Part shown: one piece after another, positions 56,887 to 64,000 of the stretch
Numbering within the stretch: position 1 is the stretch's first letter
Layout: each line of letters begins with the position of its first letter
Assembly (NCBI RefSeq): GCF_006715395.1
Contig: NZ_VFNC01000002.1
Span: 1,612,001 to 1,676,000 of the forward strand
DNA: 64,000 nt
Reading direction: 5' to 3'
From: Streptomyces sp. SLBN-31
GTDB taxonomy: Bacteria > Actinomycetota > Actinomycetes > Streptomycetales > Streptomycetaceae
Program-made: the position numbers and the translations under genes
The notes under the pieces: model-generated
Told to the model about the DNA's origin: nothing
The model's input: only the letters and a program-made list of their open reading frames with translations
Database searches by the model: none

Positions 56887-58856
56887 CCGACGCGCCCGGT
56901 CCCGGTGCAGGCGGCATCCGCGACTACTACGACGTGGAGTTCCATTTCCACGGAAACGAACCCCCGCCGGATGTCATGTCGTCGCGGAACACTCCGCCCC
57001 GTCAGGTGGCCGACGAGCAACTGAGCCGCCTCCAGCGGCGGTTCGCCAGGCCCATGGGCATCAACGACGCCTACGACACCCTGGAGCGCCACAACATCGT
57101 GTTCCTGTACGGCACTCCCGGGAACGGCAGAACCACGGCCGCCCGGGTCCTGCTGCGAGAGCTGCCTCGCGGATCGGGCGTCTACCACGAGCTCACTCCC
57201 GACGCCGATGACCAGTCAGCCGAACCCCTCACCCCGGAACTCATAGGGGAAGGGGACCGGATGCTGCTTGACCTGTCGGATGCCGAGGAGGACGTGTGGA
57301 CGCAGTGCCACAACCGGTTCCCCGGCTTCCACAAGATTCTCCTGGACAAGCGGTCGTTCCTCGCCGTGGTCCTGCCCCCGGCACACGCCGACAGGTTGAG
57401 CCCCGACTTCGCGGCGTACCGCAGAGTCGTCAACCGCCCCGACGACCTCGAAGTGATCGCTCGGCACCTGCGCCTGCGGGGCGTCGACCCAGGGGACTCC
57501 GGGCAGGCGCCGAAGGAGCTGACCGACTACCTCAGCGACAAGCCGCCCATGCGGGAGCTGGCGTACCTGGCGGGCATCATCGTGGATGCCCGCCGGACCG
57601 CCAAACCGGAGGAGTCCTTCGCAGACTGGTGCCGACAGGCCATCGCCGCCGCCGAGGAGGAAGAGGACGACTTCGTCCCGCCGCTGCATAACGGCCCGCA
57701 GCGGGCACTGCTGCTGTCGGTCGCCATGCTGCACGGCGCGCCGGCCGACCTGGTTCACCGGGCGGCGGCGATTCTCCGCAGGAGCCTGCGGATCGCGGGC
57801 GACGACCGTCCGCTGCTGGAGCACGAGAGTCTGACGGAGCGCCTGCGCGAGGTGGGGGCCTCCCGGAACGACGAGGCCCGCGTCCACTTCGACAAGCTGC
57901 GCCACGACCACGCCGTACGCCGCTTCTTCTGGCGGAACATGCCCGACCTGCGCAGACCGCTGCGCGACTGGGTGGAGCAGGTGCTGGCTCTGCCCCAGTT
58001 CCCCGAGGAGGGGCGGAAGGACCTCGTAGTACGGCTGGCGGCGCTGTGCGCACTGACGGAGGACGCGGACAGACTGGCCGAACCGGCCCGGGACTGGGCA
58101 CTGCGGTACGACGACCCAGCGCGTCTGCGTGCCGCGGCCGAATGGCTCGGTTGGGGTGTGCGCAACGAGGACGAGCGGACGAGTCGGCACTTCCGCCATG
58201 CGATCTACACCTGGGCGATCCGGCCTGCCGAACCGAATCTGCGCCGGGTGTTGGTCGATGTGTGCGTGAACGTCATGGCGTTCACGCATCCGGAACAGGC
58301 CGTCGTCAGGCTGCACCACCTCGCCCGCAGGGAGCCCTTGGACGAAGGGAGCGGCAAGAACGCGGCCCGGCACGTGCTGCTGAGACTGGTGGAGATGGAC
58401 ACGCGCCTGCGGCGCTATCTCCTCTTCCGGCTGGCCTTGGCACCACCGAGACGCAACGGGCGGCAACAGGCCGTCGACGCCTGGCTCTTCCTCGGCCTGC
58501 TCACCATGCCCAGCCGGCCGGAACACGCCCTGCTCCAGTCGCCCTCCGCCCGGCTGTGGCTCCTGATGTGCTGGAGCGACGTACTGAGGAGCTTCAGCAG
58601 CAGGAGCTGGCTGCCGCATCTCCAACGGTGGATCACCACGACGGACGCGGCCGACGACCCCGAACTCGTCCACCTCGCCCTGGACGTCCTCGTCGACGCT
58701 GCCGCGGAGAACTACCCGGCCCTCCGCCAGATCTATCTGACGGCACGCAAGTCCCTGTCCGCCGAGAAGACCGAGCGGCTGCTGTCCCGTATCGAAGAAG
58801 CACAGCACAGGCGTCCGCCGCTGCGGGCCGACCCCGGGAAGGGGATCCGGACATGA
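56883..58856 (+). CDS. P-loop NTPase with a variant Walker A, TIR partner
   Basis: 657 residues. After an N-terminal IRDYYDVEFHFHG (about 12-24) comes a P-loop at 77-85, GTPGNGRTT, with Arg83 where Lys is invariant in most NTPases, and a Walker B-like RMLLDLSDAEED. The remainder (about 260-650) is a helical, HEAT/ARM-like or STAND-like sensor half rich in Leu, Arg and Trp. It is not similar to any family I can name. ATGA overlaps couple it to the TIR gene before and the membrane gene after. Confidence 0.8.
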   Translation: MTDAPGPGAGGIRDYYDVEFHFHGNEPPPDVMSSRNTPPRQVADEQLSRLQRRFARPMGINDAYDTLERHNIVFLYGTPGNGRTTAARVLLRELPRGSGVYHELTPDADDQSAEPLTPELIGEGDRMLLDLSDAEEDVWTQCHNRFPGFHKILLDKRSFLAVVLPPAHADRLSPDFAAYRRVVNRPDDLEVIARHLRLRGVDPGDSGQAPKELTDYLSDKPPMRELAYLAGIIVDARRTAKPEESFADWCRQAIAAAEEEEDDFVPPLHNGPQRALLLSVAMLHGAPADLVHRAAAILRRSLRIAGDDRPLLEHESLTERLREVGASRNDEARVHFDKLRHDHAVRRFFWRNMPDLRRPLRDWVEQVLALPQFPEEGRKDLVVRLAALCALTEDADRLAEPARDWALRYDDPARLRAAAEWLGWGVRNEDERTSRHFRHAIYTWAIRPAEPNLRRVLVDVCVNVMAFTHPEQAVVRLHHLARREPLDEGSGKNAARHVLLRLVEMDTRLRRYLLFRLALAPPRRNGRQQAVDAWLFLGLLTMPSRPEHALLQSPSARLWLLMCWSDVLRSFSSRSWLPHLQRWITTTDAADDPELVHLALDVLVDAAAENYPALRQIYLTARKSLSAEKTERLLSRIEEAQHRRPPLRADPGKGIRT

Positions 58857-59896
58857 GTTCCGCCCAGAAGACCGTCTCCGTCTTCATGGCGCTGATCAGC
58901 GCCATGCTCGTGCTCATCCTCGGTCTGTACACGGCCTGGCCCGCGTGGGCGTGGCCGCTCGCCGTGGTCCTGCTGGGGGCCGCGTGGGCGGGCGTCACGT
59001 TCGCGACACTGCGTACGAACCGCGGCAGGCCGCTGTCCGAGACGGTCACCGCACCGCCGGTGCCCGAGGTCGAGCGCCGTGAACTGTCGGTCAGGGACAT
59101 CACGTTGCCCAGCGCCCTGGCCGACTACGACTTCCTCTTCTCGGCGACGATCCGCTGGTGCCCCGAGAAGCCGTACGCGCAGGACATTGGCACGCACCAC
59201 GGTGGCCTCGCGCTGCAGGCGGTCGTGGACCGGGCCGGTGCGGTGACGCTGGCCCACCAGCCGTTCCGGAGCTCGCTGATCCAGCACGAACTGAGCGGGG
59301 CACTGGCGGAGATGCTGCCCGATCGTGGCGGCCGTGTCCGGGCCATGGCCCTCGATGTCGTCCTGCGGCTCTCGGAGGACGACCAGCGCCGTCTGGACCG
59401 GCTGGCCGCCATCCGCAAGGACGAGGAACTCTGGGAGCACGAGCGGAAGCAGGAGAAGAACAAGCGCGACTACTTGGGCGACGACGTGCTCCAGGACACA
59501 GGACGCGCGGTCGTGTGGTGGCTGGCCAGGAATGACGAGAAGGTCGAGCGGACCGTCAACGACATCGGCCTGCTGGCGCAGCTCACCTCGGCCGCCAACA
59601 ACGAAAAGGTGGCCGAGCCGTTCCGGCACCTCGTCCCCGGCGCCGCCCCGGAGGCGGCGGTCGAGGCCGTCAGGGACCCGGCGGACCTCTTCACCGAATT
59701 CATGCGGCAGATGGGGTTCAAGCCCGGTGAGGACGCGTGTGTGATGGTCGCCGATCAGGTCGCGCGGGCCATCAAGGACAAGAACCCGGACACGGCTGAG
59801 GAGATCAGGACCCGCTTCGCCCCGCCCGACGAGGCCTCGGAGGAGAACACGGAGAGCGAAGGAGGCGGGGATGGGGACGACGGCACCCAGGAGTAG
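58853..59896 (+). CDS. membrane-anchored coiled-coil protein of the TIR island
   Basis: 347 residues. Two N-terminal helices (about 7-28 and 33-52: VFMALISAMLVLILGLYTAW, WPLAVVLLGAAWAGVTFATL) anchor the protein. A central domain (about 75-190) precedes a strongly charged helix (RLDRLAAIRKDEELWEHERK, QEKNKRDYL) and a helical C-terminus with a long acidic tail (EEIRTRFAPPDEASEENTES). It vaguely recalls SPFH/Band-7 layouts, but I cannot assign a family. The ATG at 58853 overlaps the NTPase stop (ATGA). Confidence 0.78.
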   Translation: MSSAQKTVSVFMALISAMLVLILGLYTAWPAWAWPLAVVLLGAAWAGVTFATLRTNRGRPLSETVTAPPVPEVERRELSVRDITLPSALADYDFLFSATIRWCPEKPYAQDIGTHHGGLALQAVVDRAGAVTLAHQPFRSSLIQHELSGALAEMLPDRGGRVRAMALDVVLRLSEDDQRRLDRLAAIRKDEELWEHERKQEKNKRDYLGDDVLQDTGRAVVWWLARNDEKVERTVNDIGLLAQLTSAANNEKVAEPFRHLVPGAAPEAAVEAVRDPADLFTEFMRQMGFKPGEDACVMVADQVARAIKDKNPDTAEEIRTRFAPPDEASEENTESEGGGDGDDGTQE

Positions 59897-59926
59897 CCAG
59901 GGGGCATACCGGAGCGCGAACGCGTC

Positions 59927-59956
59927 GGGCCCGGCCCCCCGAGGGGAACCGGGCCC
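59927..59956. terminator. terminator between the island and metK
   Basis: GGGCCCGG (59927-59934) and CCGGGCCC (59949-59956) form a perfect 8-bp stem with a 14-nt loop in the 81-bp gap between convergent genes. Confidence 0.7.
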
Positions 59957-59977
59957 TGATACGGCCTGCTGGGAGGG

Positions 59978-61186
59978 TTACAGACCCACGGCCTTCTTCA
60001 GCGCCTCCACGCGGTCCGTCCGCTCCCAGGTGAACTCGGGCAGCTCGCGGCCGAAGTGGCCGTAGGCCGCCGTCTGGGCGTAGATCGGGCGGAGCAGGTC
60101 GAGGTCGCGGATGATGGCGGCCGGGCGGAGGTCGAAGACCTCGTCGATCGCCTTCTCGATCTTCTCGTGGTCGATCGTGGCGGTGCCGAAGGTCTCGACG
60201 AACAGACCCACCGGCTCGGCCTTGCCGATCGCGTACGCCACCTGCACCTCGCAGCGGGAGGCCAGGCCGGCCGCGACGACGTTCTTGGCGACCCAGCGCA
60301 TCGCGTAGGCGGCCGAGCGGTCCACCTTGGACGGGTCCTTGCCGGAGAAGGCGCCGCCGCCGTGGCGGGCCATGCCGCCGTACGTGTCGATGATGATCTT
60401 GCGGCCGGTCAGGCCGGCGTCGCCCATCGGGCCGCCGATCTCGAAGCGGCCGGTCGGGTTCACCAGGAGGCGGTAGTTCTCCGTGTCGAGCTTGATGCCC
60501 TCGTCCAGGAGCGCCTTGAGCTCCGGCTCCACGACGAACTCGCGGATGTCGGGCGCGAGGAGCGAGTCCAGGTCGATGTCGGACGCGTGCTGCGAGGAGA
60601 CGACGACCGTGTCGAGGCGGACGGCCTTGTCGCCGTCGTACTCGATGGTGACCTGCGTCTTGCCGTCCGGGCGCAGGTAGGGGATGGTGCCGTTCTTGCG
60701 GACCTCGGACAGGCGCTTGGACAGGCGGTGCGCCAGGAAGATCGGCAGCGGCATCAGGGTCGGCGTCTCGTCCGTGGCGTAGCCGAACATCAGGCCCTGG
60801 TCGCCGGCGCCCTGCTTGTCGAGTTCGTCCTCGTCGCCCTCGACCCGGGACTCGTACGCCGTGTCCACGCCCTGCGCGATGTCCGGCGACTGTGCGCCGA
60901 TCGAGACCGAGACACCGCAGGAAGCGCCGTCGAAGCCCTTCTTGGAGGAGTCGTAGCCGATCTCGAGGATCTTGTTGCGGACGAGGGTCGCGATGTCCGC
61001 GTAGGTCTTGGTGGTGACCTCGCCGGCCACGTGCACCAGGCCGGTGGTGATCAGCGTCTCGACGGCGACCCGGGAGGTCGGGTCCTCGCGCAGGAGCGCG
61101 TCGAGAATGGTGTCGCTGATCTGGTCAGCGATCTTGTCGGGGTGGCCCTCGGTTACGGACTCCGAGGTGAACAGGCGACGGGACAC
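59978..61186 (-). CDS. metK: S-adenosylmethionine synthetase
   Basis: Makes SAM from methionine and ATP. It is 402 residues with all signatures: [20 protein letters not shown], the [12 protein letters not shown] hexapeptide, and [20 protein letters not shown], the phosphate-binding loop. The GTG start at 61186 follows GGAGCG. The leader of about 240 bp to the coaBC stop contains no SAM riboswitch motif I can recognise. Confidence 0.97.
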   Translation of the reverse strand: MSRRLFTSESVTEGHPDKIADQISDTILDALLREDPTSRVAVETLITTGLVHVAGEVTTKTYADIATLVRNKILEIGYDSSKKGFDGASCGVSVSIGAQSPDIAQGVDTAYESRVEGDEDELDKQGAGDQGLMFGYATDETPTLMPLPIFLAHRLSKRLSEVRKNGTIPYLRPDGKTQVTIEYDGDKAVRLDTVVVSSQHASDIDLDSLLAPDIREFVVEPELKALLDEGIKLDTENYRLLVNPTGRFEIGGPMGDAGLTGRKIIIDTYGGMARHGGGAFSGKDPSKVDRSAAYAMRWVAKNVVAAGLASRCEVQVAYAIGKAEPVGLFVETFGTATIDHEKIEKAIDEVFDLRPAAIIRDLDLLRPIYAQTAAYGHFGRELPEFTWERTDRVEALKKAVGL

Positions 61187-61426
61187 AACGCTCCCTGGGG
61201 TTGCAGCGGCTGCTGGCTGATCATGGGCGGACGGGCTCGGGGGCTGCGCCCGGCACCGTCCGGGAACAGTTTATCGGTCGGTCTCGGCCACCGGCCTCTC
61301 CGTCTCGCCTCTCGGGAGGGCTGTGACCAGCGGCACGGGCATTCTGCCCAATCCCGTGCGGGCTTGGCCAGGGTCGCCACACCCCTGTGGCGGAGGTTCG
61401 AGGGGGCCGAGAAGCGAATGAAACAT

Positions 61427-62629
61427 TCAGCCGAGCCGCTCCGCCACCAGGTCCCAGACGATTTCGGCCAGATGTTCCTTCGGCCCGTGGGGCACCGGCG
61501 TCTCGGTGCCGTCGGCGCCCAGGACGACCGCCTCGTTCTCCTCGGAGCCGAACGTCTTGCGCTCGCCCACCTCGTTCACCACGAGGAGGTCGCAGCCCTT
61601 GCGCCGCAGCTTGGAACGGCCGTTGGCCAGGACGTCGTCGGTCTCGGCGGCGAAGCCCACGATCACCTGCCCGTCACGGGGCCGTTCGGAGGAGATCTCC
61701 GCGAGGATGTCCGGATTCCGTATGAGCACGACGGGCTCGGGGTCCTGGCCGTCCTTCTTCTTGATCTTTCCGGCGGCGTATGCCGCGGGCCGGAAGTCCG
61801 CGACGGCCGCGGCCATGACGACGGCGTCGGCGTCCGCGGCGGCCTTGAGCACCGCCTCGCGCAGCTGCACGGCCGTGCCCACCTGGACGACGTCGACGCC
61901 CGCCGGGTCGGGCATGCCGGTGTTGGCGGCGACCAGCGTGACGCGGGCGCCGCGCGCCGCGGCGGTGCGCGCGAGGGCGTAGCCCTGCTTGCCGGAGGAG
62001 CGGTTGCCGAGGAAGCGGACCGGGTCGAGGGGTTCGCGGGTGCCGCCCGCGCTGACGACGACGTGCCGGCCGACGAGGTCGGGGGCGGTGACGCCCCGGG
62101 CGAGGACGCGACGGCAGACCTCGAAGATCTCGGCTGGGTCGGGCAGCCGGCCCTTGCCCGTGTCGACGCCGGTGAGGCGGCCGACCGCGGGCTCGATGAC
62201 GACGGCGCCGCGGCGGCGCAGGGTCGCCACGTTCTCCTGTGTGGCCGGGTGCTCCCACATCTCGGTGTGCATGGCGGGGGCGAAGACGACCGGGCAGCGG
62301 GCGGTCAGGAGGGTGTTGGTGAGCAGGTCGTCGGCCAGGCCGTGGGCGGCCTTGGCGAGCATGTCCGCGGTGGCGGGGGCGACGACGACCAGGTCGGCGT
62401 GCTGCCCGATGCGGACGTGGGGGACCTCGTGGACGTCGTTCCAGACCTCGGTGGAAACGGGGTGGCCGGAGAGGGCGGACCAGGTGGCGGCGCCGACGAA
62501 GTGCAGCGCGGAGGCCGTCGGCACCACGCGCACGTCGTGACCCGACTCCGTCAGCCTGCGCAGCAGCTCACAGGCCTTGTACGCGGCGATGCCGCCACTG
62601 ACCCCCAGAACGACCTTCGGCTTGTCCAC
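61427..62629 (-). CDS. coaBC: bifunctional phosphopantothenoylcysteine decarboxylase / synthase
   Basis: Two steps of coenzyme A synthesis in 400 residues. The N-terminal CoaC flavoprotein (about 1-180) has LGVSGGIAAYKACELLRRL, the HADLVVVAPATADMLAK strand, and PAMHTEMWEHPATQENV. The C-terminal CoaB (about 185-400) has SAGGTREPLDPVRFLGNRSS, GKQGYALA, AAAVADFRP and KIKKKDG with its conserved lysine. The GTG at 62629 follows GGGGAGAGACG; an open frame to 62650 lacks a site. Confidence 0.96.
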   Translation of the reverse strand: MDKPKVVLGVSGGIAAYKACELLRRLTESGHDVRVVPTASALHFVGAATWSALSGHPVSTEVWNDVHEVPHVRIGQHADLVVVAPATADMLAKAAHGLADDLLTNTLLTARCPVVFAPAMHTEMWEHPATQENVATLRRRGAVVIEPAVGRLTGVDTGKGRLPDPAEIFEVCRRVLARGVTAPDLVGRHVVVSAGGTREPLDPVRFLGNRSSGKQGYALARTAAARGARVTLVAANTGMPDPAGVDVVQVGTAVQLREAVLKAAADADAVVMAAAVADFRPAAYAAGKIKKKDGQDPEPVVLIRNPDILAEISSERPRDGQVIVGFAAETDDVLANGRSKLRRKGCDLLVVNEVGERKTFGSEENEAVVLGADGTETPVPHGPKEHLAEIVWDLVAERLG

Positions 62630-62669
62630 CGTCTCTCCCCGGCTCGGCAACGTACGACCCCATCACACA

Positions 62670-62704
62670 CCACAGGCCCGACAGTCGTGCTGCCGGGCCT
62701 GTGG
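62670..62704 (-). terminator. hairpin between rpoZ and coaBC
   Basis: CCACAGGCCCG (62670-62680) and CGGGCCTGTGG (62694-62704) form a perfect 11-bp stem with an inner CAG/CTG. It lies just after the rpoZ stop in the direction of transcription, so it probably attenuates or ends the gmk-rpoZ transcript. Confidence 0.65.
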
Positions 62705-62745
62705 ATAAGTCAACCGCGATACGAACGTGCTACTGCGCGGGAGGG

Positions 62746-63018
62746 CTACTGCGCGGGGCCTTCGACGGCCTCGGACGTCAGCAGACCCGCGTTGATCTCG
62801 CGCAGGGCGATCGAGAGCGGCTTCTCGTGCACGTGGGTGTCGACGAGCGGACCGACGTACTCGAGGAGGCCCTCGCCGAGCTGCGAGTAGTACGCGTTGA
62901 TCTGGCGGGCCCGCTTGGCCGCGTAGATCACGAGGCTGTACTTCGAGTCGGTGGCCTCGAGGAGCTCGTCGATCGGCGGGTTGATGATGCCCTCGGGCGC
63001 GGAGATGGAAGAGGACAC
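62746..63018 (-). CDS. rpoZ: RNA polymerase omega subunit
   Basis: Small RNA polymerase subunit that aids beta-prime folding. It is 90 residues: an N-terminal [20 protein letters not shown], the core [20 protein letters not shown] and the C-terminal [19 protein letters not shown] start at 63018. It follows gmk by 53 bp in the usual gmk-rpoZ-coaBC-metK order. Confidence 0.97.
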   Translation of the reverse strand: MSSSISAPEGIINPPIDELLEATDSKYSLVIYAAKRARQINAYYSQLGEGLLEYVGPLVDTHVHEKPLSIALREINAGLLTSEAVEGPAQ

Positions 63019-63071
63019 GCTCTACCTTCCGATGGATGGGAAAAGATCGGTCGTGATCACATCACGTGCGA

Positions 63072-63665
63072 TCACAGAACATCCATCAAGGCTAGCAGCT
63101 CGCGAGCCACGTCCTCGACGGAGGTGTTGACCAGGGTCACGTCGAACTCCGGCTCGGCGGCCAGTTCGACCTTCGCCGCGTCGAGGCGACGCTCGATCAC
63201 CTCGGGCGGTTCGGTGCCACGTCCCGTGAGCCTGCGTACGAGCTCCTCCCAGGAAGGAGGAGCCAGGAACACCAGCTGGGCGTCCTTCATCGACTCACGC
63301 ACCTGCCGGGCACCCTGGAGGTCGATCTCCAGCAGGACGGGCTCCCCCGCCTCCAACCGCTCCAGGACGGCCGCGCGCGGCGTGCCGTAGCGGTTGCCGG
63401 CGAACTCGGCCCACTCCAGCAGCTCGCCGTTGGCGATCAGCTTGTCCATCTCCTCGTCGGTGACGAAGAAGTACTGGACGCCGTGCTTCTCGCCGGGGCG
63501 GGGCTTGCGGGTCGTCGCCGACACCGAGAGCCAGACCTCGGGGTGTTCCTTGCGCATATGGGCGACGACCGTGCTCTTGCCGACCCCGGAGGGGCCGGAG
63601 AGCACGGTCAGCCGCGGACGTACGTCCGGGGGCTCGGGGGTCGTCCCCCGGAATGTTGCAGCCAT
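63072..63665 (-). CDS. gmk: guanylate kinase
   Basis: Phosphorylates GMP to GDP. It is 197 residues. The P-loop is [16 protein letters not shown]; the GMP-binding part includes [20 protein letters not shown] and [15 protein letters not shown]; the ATP side has [20 protein letters not shown]. The N-terminal extension before the P-loop (about 20 residues) is short. ATG at 63665. Confidence 0.97.
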   Translation of the reverse strand: MAATFRGTTPEPPDVRPRLTVLSGPSGVGKSTVVAHMRKEHPEVWLSVSATTRKPRPGEKHGVQYFFVTDEEMDKLIANGELLEWAEFAGNRYGTPRAAVLERLEAGEPVLLEIDLQGARQVRESMKDAQLVFLAPPSWEELVRRLTGRGTEPPEVIERRLDAAKVELAAEPEFDVTLVNTSVEDVARELLALMDVL

Positions 63666-63708
63666 GCAGCGATTATTCCAGCAATCCCGGTGTGCCCGGG
63701 ACTCCCGG

Positions 63709-63758
63709 TCCGGAGGTCCCGGGACTCAGGAGAGTCCGGAGGTCCCGGACTCAGGAGC
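63709..63758. repeat. 25-bp tandem duplication at the sIHF stop codon
   Basis: Units 63709-63733 and 63734-63758 differ at two positions; unit 2 contains the sIHF stop and last codons (63751-63758). It is the same geometry as the duplication at 35653-35716. Confidence 0.75.
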
Positions 63759-64000
63759 CGGTGCTGCCGAACTCACGCTCCAGGGAAGCGATCTGGTTGG
63801 AGCCGAGGCCGCGAACCCGGCGGCTCTCGGAGATGCCGAGTCGTTCCATGATCTGCTTGGCGCGGACCTTGCCCACGCCCGGCAGGGACTCGAGCAGGGC
63901 GGAGACCTTCATCTTGCCGATGACGTCGTTTTCCTGGCCCTGCTTGATGACCTCGTGCAGGGAGGCGCCGGAGTGCTTGAGTCGATTCTTGACCTCGGCC
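63751..64000 (-). CDS. sihF: integration host factor sIHF (5' end outside window)
   Basis: C-terminal 82 residues of the actinobacterial nucleoid protein sIHF/mIHF. Sequence includes HSGASLHEVIKQGQENDVIG, then MKVSALLESLPGVGKVRAKQ with the helix-two-turn-helix DNA contact, and MERLGISESRRVRGLGSNQ. The protein compacts DNA and stimulates site-specific integration of some actinophages. The start lies beyond base 64000. Confidence 0.95.
   Translation of the reverse strand, partial: AEVKNRLKHSGASLHEVIKQGQENDVIGKMKVSALLESLPGVGKVRAKQIMERLGISESRRVRGLGSNQIASLEREFGSTGS

Noticed and set aside
61187..61426. SAM riboswitch in the leader of metK
   Set aside because: No SAM-I, SAM-II or SAM-IV consensus blocks could be found in the region between the metK start and the coaBC stop.

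Overview
The window is a stretch of a high-GC actinobacterial chromosome, almost certainly Streptomyces. The reasons are very GC-rich third codon positions, frequent GTG starts, the presence of rbpA, sIHF, an actinobacterial PriA and GuaB1, a sigma-R type promoter, DasR-like sites beside a chitinase gene, and two known kinds of Streptomyces dispersed palindromic repeat. As far as I recall, the order rbpA ... chitinase ... hisG-hisE-ribH-ribBA-ribM-ribE ... guaB1 ... rpe ... rsmB-fmt ... priA ... metK-coaBC-rpoZ-gmk-sIHF follows the core arrangement of S. coelicolor. No tRNA, rRNA, CRISPR array, transposase or integrase is visible.

Layout. 1-9 kb: end of an MFS transporter, rbpA behind a perfect sigma-R promoter, fxsA, polyprenol-phosphate mannose synthase, an amidohydrolase, an Lrp regulator, a small Cys-pair protein, a phosphotransferase/DUF7064 pair and an acyl-CoA dehydrogenase that carries an in-frame dispersed repeat. 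10-15 kb: secreted GH18 chitinase with DasR-like operators, a TetR regulator, a tiny membrane protein, a Tat-exported C39-like protein, a kinase gene whose only well-placed start is ATT, and a possible small RNA. 15-25 kb: a CbxX/EccA-like AAA ATPase, two CNNM/CorC proteins, then the rib-his operon led by an FMN riboswitch (ribE-ribM-ribBA-ribH-hisE-hisG-PH protein). 25-35 kb: an ECF41 sigma factor with its partner oxidoreductase, a divergent ROK/MFS pair, a thioesterase, an alginate-lyase-like protein, a uracil permease, a GH6 hydrolase gene interrupted by TGA, a DUF5995 protein and an F420-type oxidoreductase.

35-44 kb: an amino-acid oxidation block. It has a DavB-like flavin monooxygenase, a DavA-like amidase, an amino-acid permease and an Lrp regulator. 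A shared TTCGTTGCGC element lies upstream of both transcription units, which suggests one Lrp-controlled lysine (or other amino acid) degradation regulon. 42-54.5 kb: guaB1, a barstar/RNase Sa-like pair, a SorC regulator, rpe, an MMPL exporter, rsmB, fmt, a small HTH protein and priA.

54.8-59.9 kb: the one clear accessory island, lying between the housekeeping genes priA and metK. It has four co-directional genes: an XRE-type HTH protein with a helical-repeat C-terminus, a TIR-domain protein, a P-loop NTPase with an unusual Walker A (GTPGNGRTT), and a membrane-anchored coiled-coil protein. The last three are coupled by 4-nt ATGA overlaps. It is the best candidate here for an undescribed conflict or signalling system. 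The window ends in metK, coaBC, rpoZ, gmk and the start-truncated sIHF gene.
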